Shown here piece after piece: positions 32,728-44,181 of a stretch of DNA of 64,000 nt. The notes under the pieces are model-generated. The model ran no database searches and had not been told where the DNA came from. It worked only from the letters and a program-made list of their open reading frames with translations. The stretch is taken from assembly GCA_030673845.1 (NCBI GenBank), contig JAUTCQ010000003.1, positions 1-64,000 on the forward strand, in the 5' to 3' direction. Position numbers and translations under genes: made by a program. The DNA comes from Verrucomicrobiota bacterium JB022. Its GTDB lineage: Bacteria > Verrucomicrobiota > Verrucomicrobiia > Opitutales > Oceanipulchritudinaceae. Each line of letters begins with the position of its first letter. Within the stretch, counting starts at the first letter, position 1.

Positions 32728-33104
32728 AGTGGCGTCTTGGACTGGCGATGGCCGCATTGATGCTAGGGGCCTGGCTGCGCCCAACGTCCTTCATCGGCTC
32801 CGAGCCCGCCTGGCAGGCTGCCTGGGCGCGCAACCTCGCGGGGGAGGGGCGCTACCTGCTGGCCGACCAGTGCTGGATTGCTGCCTACTTCGCCTGGGAG
32901 GCCGAGGACGCGGCGGCGTATTATGAGCGCAGCTTATCGGCATTGTTAATGGCCCCGGAACAGCCTCTGTATTACGCCGAAAGTCGTAACACTTGGCAAT
33001 ACGACCTGCCTCACTGGAAATGCAGTGAAGATGCTGATACCGAAAAGCTTGTCCGCTGGTGGCAAACGAAGGCCGAATCGCTCTTGCACGATCCTGGGCG
33101 GTAG
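32724..33104 (+). CDS. Small exported or membrane-anchored hypothetical protein
   Basis: A 126-residue protein. Residues 5-18 are hydrophobic (LGLAMAALMLGAWL), giving a signal or N-terminal anchor; a linker leads to two short helices (LLADQCWIAAYFAWE, AAAYYERSLSALL) with TPR-like spacing. No family is recognised. It begins inside the stop of the membrane protein gene (ATGA at 32724) and is the last of the acyP-led run. It may be an accessory subunit of the transporter. The following 138 bases have no clear terminator. Confidence 0.6.
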   Translation: MKWRLGLAMAALMLGAWLRPTSFIGSEPAWQAAWARNLAGEGRYLLADQCWIAAYFAWEAEDAAAYYERSLSALLMAPEQPLYYAESRNTWQYDLPHWKCSEDADTEKLVRWWQTKAESLLHDPGR

Positions 33105-33242
33105 TCCTTGCTCAACGTGTTTTTGCCTCTATGCTATCGAGACATGGGATTCAGGATAATATTTGCTTATTCTACGGCTTGACGAGTTTAGCAAAAGTTT
33201 TTGAAATCCCCTCGTCAACGAACCTTAATCTTCTCCCGCATC

Positions 33243-36200
33243 ATGCAACCCACTCTACCGGACCTGCGCACCGCCATCGGATTCGACAGCGCTACCTGCA
33301 GCAGTGTCATGCCCGACAAGGGCATGATCGAATACATCAACATGCAGCTGGCCGCGCTGGGAGAACCGATATTCGGCAAAGAAGAAGACTACGCCTTTCT
33401 GAAGATGGGCCAGTCACTCATGGCCCATTATCAGGCCAAGGATGAATTGCGGGACCAGCTGCGTCCGCCGGTCGACCGCCGGATCGAAGAGTGGCTGCAC
33501 GGCTATTTGACGGAAGTGGAGGGTGCGGAGAGCCTGCACCTGCCCGGCAAGACCTTTTCGCTGGGCCAACACGGCCTTGCCCGCATGCTTTCGCTGCCGG
33601 CCGACCGCGACGAATTCCATAGCGACATCGTCCACTCCTACCGCATCGCCAACGGCGTGTTGCATAACCCGAAGAGCGACCGCCGCACGACCAAGGGCGT
33701 CTTCCACGTCACCGAAGGTGGCCTGCCCATCCCGGAAGACAAGAAGGCAGTGCCGAAGCAAACCTTTGCCAAGCTGCTCGAAGCGGCCCTGCAACCGCCG
33801 GCTGAGCTGATGCGCCTGCCCTTTACCGCTTCGCAAAAGAAGCAGGCCCGCTGCTGGGTCTCGCTGTTGCTGCGCCCGGTGATGTGCCCGGCCGTCCCCG
33901 GCTTCACCACCGAGAAGAGCATGGAAGTGCGCTTCTTTGCCCCCGGTAACCTGGTGTGCAACCTTGATTTCGTGGAGTCGATCTTCGGCAACGCGGGCGA
34001 CCCCTACCTGCACCAGAACGATGCCGGCCTCGACGTCGAGCACTGGTCGGGCCACACGGGCTGCGTGATCCTCGCCCCGCACCTGCTCAAGCTGACCAAG
34101 AAGTCCGTCGGCCTGCCCCACATCAGCGAAGCCACCGACCGCCAGAAGCGCGATGGCATGTGCTGGGAGCAGGAAGATGAGCTCTACAACGACGGGCAAG
34201 CCTACAAGATTACCGCTCGCGACGAGCACGGCGTGGTCGTTACGATCATTTCCGACAACTACTTCGGCTACTGCAAGAAGGAGGTCAAGACCCAGCTCGG
34301 CTACGCCGCCAACCTCTACGGCCTGGTGGAAGAAGAGCACGCCGGTGGTGCGCTCGCCTTCTCCAGCTACGACTTGGGTGAAGACTTCCGCCTCAGCGAC
34401 TTCATGCCGGAGGTCAATCACACCTTCGAAGACGTGGTGCGCCTCTACGCCCACCGCATGGAGCTGCAGCCCGAGGGCTACGGGATCGACCTCAAGCACC
34501 CGAACATCCTCTACGTGCCGGAAGATGCCTACTTCTCGCTGCCGGACCAGAAGATCACCTGGCGCAACGCTTATGGCGAGCGCTCGATCAAGCTCCTGGC
34601 GCAGAAGACCTACATTCTGCCCAGCGGCTACAAGGTGCGACTGATGAAGCCCGCCGAAGGCCGCCGCTGGCGCCTCATCGGCACCCGGGCCCAGCCGACC
34701 ATGTCGCACAAGCCCTGCACGGTGTCCGGCGGTGGCAAGTCGGAGATCTCCAAGTCGATCGCTGACGCCATCATCCACAACTCCTTCTACGTCGACCACA
34801 TCCGCGAAGCTTTCGACCAGGTCGACACCATCCTCAACCGCGAATACGGCGTGCGCTTCCGCGACGCGTCGAAGAATCGCAACAAGGGCCGCCGCATCCT
34901 CAGCCCCGAGCGCTCGCTCGGCTCCGTGATCAAGCTGCTGACCCCCAGCGAAGAATATACGCCGGAGCACAACGCCTTCATCCAGGGCATCCCGACCGAG
35001 ATCAAGGAGCTGGTGCTGCTGGTCAAGCGCTTCTACAAGCCCGACTGGGGCGAAAACTGGCGCGACCGCTTCGCCGTCGACCGCATCAACGGCGTGCTCG
35101 GCCACGAGCTGCGCTACCGCGGCGCCCCGATCATCGCCAGCTACCTGCGCCTCGGCTACGAGCAAGACGGCTCGTGGCGCGTGTTCTCCCTGCGCAAGGA
35201 CTTCTGGCCCGCCGCCAAGATCCAGATGGAAGACGACATCACCGCTTCCGTCGTGGCCCCGCGCGAGTCGATTGCCGGCACCGCAGGCAGCACGCCCAAC
35301 CCCTCGCTCAAGTTTACCTACAACTGCGAGTACCGCCTGTTCCAACGCCCCGACGACGCCATCGTCCGCGGCTACGACCACCAGACGGAGCACGACATGA
35401 GCCGCAAGGCCAACTTCCTCTCCAACTACGAGCCCCTCGGCCAGGCCGAAGCCCGTGAGATCGTGGAAGATGCCGTGCGCTTCGACTACTTCACCGAGCC
35501 GATGAAGCACATGCTGCGCGACTTCGTGGAGAATCCCGAGAAGCACCCCAATTACATCTGCTGCTCGGCCATCCCCCGTATCATCGAGGGCAAGTTCTCC
35601 AAGAACCCGCGCTACCTGCAGACCCGCCCCGGCCTCGAAATGCCGGAAGACATCTACCTGGCCAACATGGGCCTGCGCCTCTTCCGCCGCCTGCGCGAAG
35701 AAGAGCCCGTCCATACCCCGGTCGACATCGTCTGCCCCGGCCACCGCAACAACCCGCCCGAGCCGGGGGTGCGCTCCCTCGCGGTCTTCAACCCCATCCA
35801 CTACATGCCGCTGCCGGAGGCGTTCATGGAGTTTATCTCCAGCATGACCGGCAAGAGCCCGTCGACCACGGGTGCGGGTAGTGAAGGTGCGCTGACCAAG
35901 GGGCCGTTTAACGCGCTCCTGCCGATCCACGACATCAACAACGCCTTCGTTTCTTACGCGGTGACGGGCTACCAGCCCTTCGTGACCTCGGCTGCCTACG
36001 TGGGCCCGAAGTTCCGCGTCGACCACGACATCAGCCTGTTGGTGCCCGAGATCTGGAGCCGCATGAAGCGCATCGAGCGCGAGCCCAGCTACCTGATCGA
36101 AAACGGCCTGCTCGACAAGGTCGACGACATCGAGGTGAACGGCAAGAAGGTGCCCGCCAGCATCCTCGGCTACCGGATCAACCAGAACTTCGTCAACCTC

Positions 36201-36698
36201 TTCATGGGCCGCGTCTTCGGCAGCCCGAGCGTGCTCTTCACCGAAGAGATGCTCAAGCCCGAGATGCAAGACATGGAGGTGTTCGCCGACGGGATCGAGA
36301 ACATGATGGCGACCCACAAGCGCGTGGCCGCCAACTACTTCGCCGACGGCTCCTACGATGCCGCCGTGCCGCCGGTCAAGGCCCTCCTGCACATCATGCG
36401 CGATGGCGAATACGAAGGTATGACCCTCGCCTCGCCGGAGCTGCGTGAAATGTTTACCCGCGACGCCGTGATGGCCAGCGACTGGTACAAGGCCCGCCTC
36501 GATTCGCAACAAGCCTCCGATGTGTCGCGCGCCAAGCGCAAGCTGGCCTACCTCGACTCCTTCACCCACAGCTTCCCCGGCCTCGCCGACAAGCGTGCCG
36601 TGATGGAGAAGGAACTGGCCACCTTCCAATCCGAAGGCTACCGCGAGTCCCTCGTCGGCACCATCGGTCGCGACCCCTCGATCGGCATCGCCGAGTAA
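33243..36698 (+). CDS. Probable PPi-dependent phosphoenolpyruvate carboxykinase (PPi-PEPCK-like giant protein)
   Basis: A 1151-residue cytosolic protein without signal or membrane segments. Stretches such as ISDNYFGYCKKEVKTQLGYA, LYGLVEEEHAGGALAF, MTGKSPSTTGAGSEGALTKG (from M868) and VRSLAVFNPIHYMPLPEAF match, as I remember them, the large PPi-type PEPCK family described from Entamoeba and Propionibacterium, whose length is about 1100-1200 residues. That enzyme interconverts oxaloacetate plus PPi and PEP plus phosphate plus CO2. It would link glycolysis and the TCA cycle using pyrophosphate. I recognise it by these segments and by size, not by a search. ATG 33243 is taken; an in-frame TTG at 33201 is possible. 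A strong terminator follows. Confidence 0.65.
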   Translation: MQPTLPDLRTAIGFDSATCSSVMPDKGMIEYINMQLAALGEPIFGKEEDYAFLKMGQSLMAHYQAKDELRDQLRPPVDRRIEEWLHGYLTEVEGAESLHLPGKTFSLGQHGLARMLSLPADRDEFHSDIVHSYRIANGVLHNPKSDRRTTKGVFHVTEGGLPIPEDKKAVPKQTFAKLLEAALQPPAELMRLPFTASQKKQARCWVSLLLRPVMCPAVPGFTTEKSMEVRFFAPGNLVCNLDFVESIFGNAGDPYLHQNDAGLDVEHWSGHTGCVILAPHLLKLTKKSVGLPHISEATDRQKRDGMCWEQEDELYNDGQAYKITARDEHGVVVTIISDNYFGYCKKEVKTQLGYAANLYGLVEEEHAGGALAFSSYDLGEDFRLSDFMPEVNHTFEDVVRLYAHRMELQPEGYGIDLKHPNILYVPEDAYFSLPDQKITWRNAYGERSIKLLAQKTYILPSGYKVRLMKPAEGRRWRLIGTRAQPTMSHKPCTVSGGGKSEISKSIADAIIHNSFYVDHIREAFDQVDTILNREYGVRFRDASKNRNKGRRILSPERSLGSVIKLLTPSEEYTPEHNAFIQGIPTEIKELVLLVKRFYKPDWGENWRDRFAVDRINGVLGHELRYRGAPIIASYLRLGYEQDGSWRVFSLRKDFWPAAKIQMEDDITASVVAPRESIAGTAGSTPNPSLKFTYNCEYRLFQRPDDAIVRGYDHQTEHDMSRKANFLSNYEPLGQAEAREIVEDAVRFDYFTEPMKHMLRDFVENPEKHPNYICCSAIPRIIEGKFSKNPRYLQTRPGLEMPEDIYLANMGLRLFRRLREEEPVHTPVDIVCPGHRNNPPEPGVRSLAVFNPIHYMPLPEAFMEFISSMTGKSPSTTGAGSEGALTKGPFNALLPIHDINNAFVSYAVTGYQPFVTSAAYVGPKFRVDHDISLLVPEIWSRMKRIEREPSYLIENGLLDKVDDIEVNGKKVPASILGYRINQNFVNLFMGRVFGSPSVLFTEEMLKPEMQDMEVFADGIENMMATHKRVAANYFADGSYDAAVPPVKALLHIMRDGEYEGMTLASPELREMFTRDAVMASDWYKARLDSQQASDVSRAKRKLAYLDSFTHSFPGLADKRAVMEKELATFQSEGYRESLVGTIGRDPSIGIAE

Positions 36699-36724
36699 GG
36701 CCGGCTCGCATACCCAAGAGTTTC

Positions 36725-36755
36725 AGCGCCAGCTTCTTCGGAGGCTGGCGCTTTT
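36725..36755 (+). terminator. Terminator of the PPi-PEPCK-like gene
   Basis: AGCGCCAGC (36725-36733) pairs with GCTGGCGCT (36744-36752), followed by TTTTC overlapping the stem end. It lies 27 bases past the stop. Confidence 0.85.
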
Positions 36756-36756
36756 C

Positions 36757-36784
36757 TTGTACGTAATTGGTTATAAGATAATAT
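36757..36784 (+). promoter_or_regulatory. Candidate sigma-70 promoter of the PEP-CTERM gene
   Basis: TTGTAC (36757-36762) and TAATAT (36779-36784) are 16 bases apart, right after the preceding terminator. The expected start near 36791 gives a leader of about 90 bases that carries two small hairpins, CCTCT-GAT-AGAGG (36822-36834) and CCTC-ATGCG-GAGG (36840-36852). Confidence 0.45.
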
Positions 36785-36881
36785 TTCGTTATTATATTGA
36801 CCCACTGGAGGATTGCGGTGCCCTCTGATAGAGGCGGAACCTCATGCGGAGGGGCCGTCGCCACATTATCATACGATCTCC

Positions 36882-37544
36882 ATGTATTCCCTAAAATCGC
36901 TCATCGTCTCTACCGTCTCTCTCCTGGCTGCCGCCGCGTCCGTCCACGCCGCCGTCGTGCTGTCTCCGGAATCAGTGTTGCGCAACGACTTCGGCAGCTT
37001 CAGCGCCAGCTTCCCGATTGAACGCACGATCAATCAAACGGGTCTCACGGCTGGCTCGACCTTTGAGTCCGGGGTAACGGACTACGACACCTACGTCGCT
37101 TCCAATCCCACGCACACTGCTCACGATACCTCCTTCGCCGCCTGGTACGGTGCTTCGTTTGCGCCGCAGAACGGCATTATCGATTTCGACCTCGGCGATA
37201 CTTACACGATCGAGTCGCTGGCCTTCTTCTCGAATCCGTTGCGGGCGATGCAGTCGATCACCATCTATACCTCCAACGATCCGTTGTTTACTGCCAGCAC
37301 GCAGGTCGGCACCTTTGTGCCCTATTATTCGGGTTCGGGTTCCGAACTCGCTCCGTTGCAGAACATCAATCTGGTGGACACGGTGGCGCAATATGTCCGC
37401 TTCGACGTCAGCGGCTATTACGGCAACAACGTGGGCATGGGCGAAGTCGCCTTCGGCGTCGTACCCGAGCCGACCACCTACGCCATGCTCGCTGGCGCCG
37501 CCGGTCTCGGCCTCGTGATGCTGCGTCGTCGCCGCCAAAGCTAA
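36882..37544 (+). CDS. PEP-CTERM sorted exported protein
   Basis: A 220-residue protein with a signal peptide ([15 protein letters not shown]) and a C-terminal PEP-CTERM tag: [12 protein letters not shown], a hydrophobic helix and RRRRQS. Such proteins are processed by an exosortase and released to or held at the surface; no exosortase is in the window. The middle part looks like a jelly-roll ([34 protein letters not shown]), similar to discoidin/F5-8-type carbohydrate-binding domains. ATG 36882 begins the signal. It lies between two terminators and so is transcribed alone. Ligand unknown. Confidence 0.85.
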   Translation: MYSLKSLIVSTVSLLAAAASVHAAVVLSPESVLRNDFGSFSASFPIERTINQTGLTAGSTFESGVTDYDTYVASNPTHTAHDTSFAAWYGASFAPQNGIIDFDLGDTYTIESLAFFSNPLRAMQSITIYTSNDPLFTASTQVGTFVPYYSGSGSELAPLQNINLVDTVAQYVRFDVSGYYGNNVGMGEVAFGVVPEPTTYAMLAGAAGLGLVMLRRRRQS

Positions 37545-37569
37545 GCGCGCTGCTCATCTGGTTTTCTGC

Positions 37570-37603
37570 ACCGTCCGCCTAAGTTCAGGTCGGGCGGTTT
37601 TTT
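37570..37603 (+). terminator. Terminator of the PEP-CTERM gene
   Basis: ACCGTCCG (37570-37577) pairs with CGGGCGGT (37591-37598), with one G-T pair, and the run TTTTTT follows. It is 25 bases past the stop. Confidence 0.85.
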
Positions 37604-37608
37604 GTGGT

Positions 37609-37863
37609 TTATCGCCAATCTTCGGGATGGATCCGCTCAAACTCCTCTTCGATTGCCTCATTAATGCGCCGGGTATCTTCCGGATAGTCCTTGAACATCC
37701 CTGCAAAGCGCATCCACGGCTTTTCCGGTTGGGCGGACTTTTCGGCGGCGACGCGCTCTTGCACTACGGAGGCAAGGTATGCGTCCACGCTCTGCCCGCG
37801 TGCGGCGGCTTGGGCCTCCACATCGGCAGCAACGTCGTTCGGCACCTCAAAGGTCAACTTCAC
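37609..37863 (-). CDS. Orphan ribbon-helix-helix antitoxin-like protein
   Basis: An 84-residue protein. Residues 1-40 fit a ribbon-helix-helix DNA-binding fold ([36 protein letters not shown]), and the C-terminal half is charged and flexible ([20 protein letters not shown]), as in VapB-type antitoxins that wrap a PIN toxin. No toxin gene is adjacent: the next minus-strand space is the convergent PEP-CTERM gene and the upstream side is an untranslated gap. It may be a solitary regulator or a relic of a toxin-antitoxin pair. Confidence 0.65.
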   Translation of the reverse strand: MKLTFEVPNDVAADVEAQAAARGQSVDAYLASVVQERVAAEKSAQPEKPWMRFAGMFKDYPEDTRRINEAIEEEFERIHPEDWR

Positions 37864-37913
37864 ACGACTAATCTTAGGAAGATGCGGGGCGGCGTCAACT
37901 GCGAGCGTGCGCC

Positions 37914-37946
37914 CATCCGTGTTTCATCCGCGCTCATCCGTGGCAG
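37914..37946. repeat. CATCCGYG-type short repeat cluster
   Basis: Three near-identical units (CATCCGTG, CATCCGCG, CATCCGTGG) stand at 9-12 base spacing between the ribbon-helix-helix gene and the uvrA-like gene. Related sequence with CGGAT and GCAGAT units forms the arms of the inverted pair at 46077-46227. This looks like the same dispersed repeat family. Confidence 0.6.
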
Positions 37947-38028
37947 AAAAACCTCTCTACATACCCCCGCCTTCACCCCAAACCATTCGACAACGGGCAC
38001 TTCCCGGCGTAGGTTGCCCGTTTGCACC

Positions 38029-40962
<2,934 letters not shown>

Positions 40963-40967
40963 AAGCC

Positions 40968-41366
40968 ATGCACCGCTCGCGTCCGATCAACACCGTATTC
41001 CTCGTCGTCGTGCTGGTCCTCGGGCTCAGCACGCGCCGCCTGCCGGAGCTGTGGCCGCCGGTCATTCAAGCCTATGGCGGCGATACGCTCTGGGCGCTGT
41101 TTGTGTATCTGGGGATCGGCTGGGTTTTCGTCCGTTGGTCGCCGAATCGTGTCGCGCTGGTGGCCTTGAGTTTTTCGGTGCTGATCGAGCTCAGCCAGCT
41201 CTACCACGCGCCATGGATCGACCAAATCCGCGCCACCACCCTCGGCGCGTTGATCCTCGGCCACGGTTTTCTCTGGAGCGACCTCGCTTGCTACGCGGTG
41301 GGCGTGGGCATGGGTTGGGTGATGGAAGGCGGCCCGCTGCGCCGAGAGGGGGCCAATGCGGCGTAG
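40968..41366 (+). CDS. DUF2809 family membrane protein
   Basis: A 132-residue protein with four hydrophobic segments (FLVVVLVLGLSTRR, YGGDTLWALFVYLGIGWVFV, VALVALSFSVLIELSQLY, TLGALILGHGFLWSDLACYAVGVGMGW). The sequence RRLPELWPPVIQAYGGDTLWA and IELSQLYHAPWIDQIR are typical of DUF2809 proteins, which have no known function. It begins six bases after the uvrA-like stop. Hairpins and a repeat element follow it. Confidence 0.75.
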   Translation: MHRSRPINTVFLVVVLVLGLSTRRLPELWPPVIQAYGGDTLWALFVYLGIGWVFVRWSPNRVALVALSFSVLIELSQLYHAPWIDQIRATTLGALILGHGFLWSDLACYAVGVGMGWVMEGGPLRREGANAA

Positions 41367-41376
41367 CAACAGGCTG

Positions 41377-41467
41377 GCACCCGTGCGGGTGCATATCGTT
41401 TTGTGACGTTCTACCGGAAGTCGCCTGGCGGCGACATCACGGCTAGCCGCTGGCATCCTGCGGATGC
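41377..41467. repeat. Cluster of three REP-like hairpins
   Basis: GCACCC-GTGC-GGGTGC (41377-41392), GTCGCC-TGGC-GGCGAC (41420-41435) and GCATCC-TGC-GGATGC (41453-41467) follow each other, with the palindrome GGCTAGCC between. The first and third share the context GCTGGCA. With copy C of the inverted repeat just downstream they fill the 326-base gap 41367-41692. The first hairpin might help end transcription, but its T run is short. Confidence 0.55.
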
Positions 41468-41500
41468 TGGACCAATAGCTGGAGTCGGAACCTTATCTGT

Positions 41501-41676
41501 CCAACGCGCTTTTGGAGTGCGGTGCTCTGCACCGATCTGGATGATGTATTCGCAAGGGCCACCCATACCCGAGGCTCAAGCGGAGATGACCGCTTGGCGG
41601 GGGATAATTCCAGCTGAGACCTGCCTGCTCGCGAAACCAAATCGGCGCGGAGCGCCGCACTCCCAGATTGCGTTAG
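41501..41676. repeat. Dispersed inverted-repeat element, copy C
   Basis: Left arm 41501-41540 and right arm 41637-41676 are inverted copies (core GGAGTGCGGTGCTCTGCACC). Internal hairpins are CGGTGC-TCT-GCACCG left and CGGCGC-GGA-GCGCCG right. It lies between the DUF2809 gene and the convergent rhaM gene. Interior sequence is unrelated to those of copies A and B. Confidence 0.85.
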
Positions 41677-41692
41677 GAAGTTTGTTCGCTGT

Positions 41693-42016
41693 CTACACCC
41701 GGCAGTCTTCCGGCATGGGCATGCGGTAAAACTCTTCGTATTCGACGCTGCCGAATTCCTGATCCTTGATGCGCTCCATCAGCTGTTGCCAGCGGGCATC
41801 CTGGGGGCGCGGGTAACCTTCGGCGCGGGCGACGCGCTCCGGGTCGGTCTCGACAAAGATGAGAATATCCCGCCCATGGATGAAACACGAGAAATCGGTC
41901 ACGCCGAGGTCTCGGTATTCCGCCTCCAATTCGGGCCAGATGTTTTCGTGCGCGCGCAAGTAGGTTTCCACCTGCCCGGGGCGCAGACGCTGTTTCAGGA
42001 TCACACGGTGCCGCAT
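41693..42016 (-). CDS. rhaM: L-rhamnose mutarotase
   Basis: A 107-residue protein of the RhaM (DUF718) family, matching Escherichia coli RhaM in length (104). Visible family marks are ENIWPELEAEYRDLG with the catalytic-region HENIWPE, FSCFIHGRDILIFVETDP and a C-terminal FYRMPMPEDC. It interconverts alpha and beta anomers of L-rhamnose. The ATG at 42016 aligns with the family start; an in-frame GTG at 42049 would add 11 residues. It is divergent from the Gfo/Idh-TIM-MBL trio, with about 120 bases between, and fits with the RhaT-like gene at 4618. Confidence 0.88.
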   Translation of the reverse strand: MRHRVILKQRLRPGQVETYLRAHENIWPELEAEYRDLGVTDFSCFIHGRDILIFVETDPERVARAEGYPRPQDARWQQLMERIKDQEFGSVEYEEFYRMPMPEDCRV

Positions 42017-42138
42017 ATCAAAACTGGCATTCAGCACGAATCGCGCCACGGCATCAGGCGGTCAAAAACGCCCAATCGACGGCCAAAAAAGCGCAGCCTG
42101 CCGTTGCATTAGTGCGGTAAGGTAGCACTGTTTCCACC

Positions 42139-43185
42139 ATGATACGTCTCGCCATTGTGGGCACGGGGAGCATGGGGGCTAACCATATCCGCCAGTTCCA
42201 GAAAATCGCCGGCTGCCAGGTGGTGGCACTGTGCGATGTGCGCCTGGAGGCCGCCCAGGCGCTGGCGCAGGAATACGGAGTGCCGGAAGCATTCGGCAAC
42301 GTTACGGACCTTGTCCGCAAGTGCGCTTTCGATGCCGCTGCGGTGGTCGTTCCCGACCGTTTTCATGTAACGGTTGCCTTGGAGTTGCTGGCGGCGGGCA
42401 AGCACGTGCTCTGCGAAAAACCCTTAGCCGAAAACTACGCAGATGCCTCTAGAATGGCCGAGGCGGCGAAGGCGGCAGGGGTGATCAATATGGTCAATTT
42501 TTCTTACCGCGACCTGCCCAACCTGCAGGCGGTGGCCAATCTTTGCCGCAGCGGCGAGTTGGGCGCGATCCGCCACGTGGAGGCCCGCTATTATCAGTCG
42601 TGGCTCGTTTCGAAGTCCTGGGGCGACTGGCGCACGGAAGACCGCTGGCTCTGGCGGCTCTCCTCCGAGCACGGCAGCAAGGGCGTGTTGGGCGACGTGG
42701 GGGTGCACATCCTCGACTTCGTGACCTTCCCCACGGGCCACTTGCGCAAGCTCTACTGCAACCTCAAGACCTTCCACAAGGCCCCGGGCGACCGCATCGG
42801 CGATTACCCGCTGGATGCCAACGACACCGCCAGCATCTTCGGCGAGCTGGAGAACGGCGCGCAGGCCATCGTCCACACCACTCGCTACGCCACGGGCCAC
42901 CAAAACGACCTTACGCTGCACGTCTATGGCACCAAGGGGGCGGTGCGGCTCGATCAGGCCAAGTCGCCGCTGGAGTATCACGTGTGTCTGGGGGAGAACG
43001 TGGACAAGTTTGAATGGGAGACGGTTTCCGCCCCGAAGACGCCCAACAACTACTTCCGCTTCATCCAGAGCATCATGACGCGCGAGCAGGACCAGCCCGA
43101 CTTCGCACGCGGAGCCGAGATCCAGAAGGTGCTCGATGCCTGCTTTGTCAGCAGCGAGCAACAAGCCTCCATCACCCTTGACTGA
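42139..43185 (+). CDS. Gfo/Idh/MocA-family oxidoreductase
   Basis: A 348-residue NAD(P)-dependent enzyme. The Rossmann motif VGTGSMGANH is at residues 7-16, the EKP motif is HVLCEKPLAENY near 94-105, and GVLGDVGVHILDFVTF holds the conserved GxxxDxxxH element of the catalytic His. These enzymes oxidise or reduce sugars and cyclitols. It begins the run with a TIM-barrel epimerase-like protein ten bases later. It is distinct from the Gfo/Idh protein at 8204 in its better-preserved EKP and DVGVHI motifs. Substrate unknown; a 3-keto-sugar or a deoxysugar is plausible. Confidence 0.87.
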   Translation: MIRLAIVGTGSMGANHIRQFQKIAGCQVVALCDVRLEAAQALAQEYGVPEAFGNVTDLVRKCAFDAAAVVVPDRFHVTVALELLAAGKHVLCEKPLAENYADASRMAEAAKAAGVINMVNFSYRDLPNLQAVANLCRSGELGAIRHVEARYYQSWLVSKSWGDWRTEDRWLWRLSSEHGSKGVLGDVGVHILDFVTFPTGHLRKLYCNLKTFHKAPGDRIGDYPLDANDTASIFGELENGAQAIVHTTRYATGHQNDLTLHVYGTKGAVRLDQAKSPLEYHVCLGENVDKFEWETVSAPKTPNNYFRFIQSIMTREQDQPDFARGAEIQKVLDACFVSSEQQASITLD

Positions 43186-43194
43186 TTTTTCCAC

Positions 43195-44100
43195 ATGGCC
43201 CACCCAAACCATCAGGACATCCGCCTCGGCACCCTCGCGCCCGGTCGCGGCAACCCAGCCTCGTATATCCGCCAGATCCTGCCGCATGGCTTCGAGTGCT
43301 TTCAGCTCACCTTTGGCGGCAACGTAGAGGGGCTCGACCTCGGTCGTATCGCGCATGAGGTGAGGGAGGCGCTGGACGGCACGGGCGCGTTTATCTCGGG
43401 CATCGGTGTCTACGCCAACCCGCTGGGCGACCGCGAGGAAGACACGCAGACCCGCCGGGCGTGGGAGCTGTTGATCGATCACGCGGAGGCTTTCGGCTGC
43501 TCGCTGGTCTGCGGTTTCACGGGCCGCGTGCGGGGCAAGCCGATCCCGGAGTCCATCGGGCGCTATCAGGAGGTATTTGGTCCGCTGGCCGACCGCGCGG
43601 GCAGTAAGCGCGTGCGCCTCGCATTCGAGAACTGCCCGATGGGCGGCACCTGGCAGACGGGCGACTTCAACATCGCGCACAACCCCGACGCCTGGGCCCT
43701 GATGTTTGAGGCGCTGCCGCACGACAATATCGGCCTCGAGTGGGAGCCCTGCCACCAGATGACCCAGTTGATCGACCCGCTGCCGCAGATCCGCGAGTGG
43801 GGTCACAAGTTTTTCCACTTGCACGGCAAGGACGCCACCACCCGTTGGGATCTCGTGAAAAAGCACGGTGCCTACGGCAAGGAGCGCGTCGTCCACCACC
43901 GCACGCCCGGCTTTGGCGACAGCAACTGGACCGACGTGATCAGCGAGCTGCGTATGATCGGCTACACCGGCACGATCGACATCGAGGGCTGGCACGACCC
44001 CGTCTATCGCGACGAGCTGGAGATGACGGGCCAGGTCCACAGCCTCCACTACCTCAAGCACTGCCGGGGCGGGGCCTTCATCGCCAACCCGCAAGTGTGA
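43195..44100 (+). CDS. Sugar phosphate isomerase/epimerase-like TIM-barrel protein
   Basis: A 301-residue cytoplasmic barrel of the AP-endonuclease-2 superfamily. Metal-ligand style elements are visible: LAFENCPMGG (E near 144), GLEWEPCHQM, KFFHLHGKDA with histidines near 205, and GTIDIEGWHDP near the C-terminus. Family members include hydroxypyruvate, inosose and 3-keto-sugar isomerases. It follows the Gfo/Idh gene by nine bases and is clearly co-transcribed, a pairing common in verrucomicrobial sugar catabolism. It has no export signal, unlike the barrel at 17153. Confidence 0.83.
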   Translation: MAHPNHQDIRLGTLAPGRGNPASYIRQILPHGFECFQLTFGGNVEGLDLGRIAHEVREALDGTGAFISGIGVYANPLGDREEDTQTRRAWELLIDHAEAFGCSLVCGFTGRVRGKPIPESIGRYQEVFGPLADRAGSKRVRLAFENCPMGGTWQTGDFNIAHNPDAWALMFEALPHDNIGLEWEPCHQMTQLIDPLPQIREWGHKFFHLHGKDATTRWDLVKKHGAYGKERVVHHRTPGFGDSNWTDVISELRMIGYTGTIDIEGWHDPVYRDELEMTGQVHSLHYLKHCRGGAFIANPQV

Positions 44101-44181
44101 CCACTTGCACGTAGCGGCTTGAAAAATGGGCCTGATGGGCGAGGTTTAGGCGCACCTGTCAACCTCCGCCTCTACTGCCCC

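Noticed and set aside
33414-36629. A long antisense open frame of over 1000 codons opposite the PPi-PEPCK-like gene
   Set aside because: High GC and biased codons of the plus-strand gene keep the opposite frame open; its translation is low-complexity and rich in V, G, H and L with no domain.
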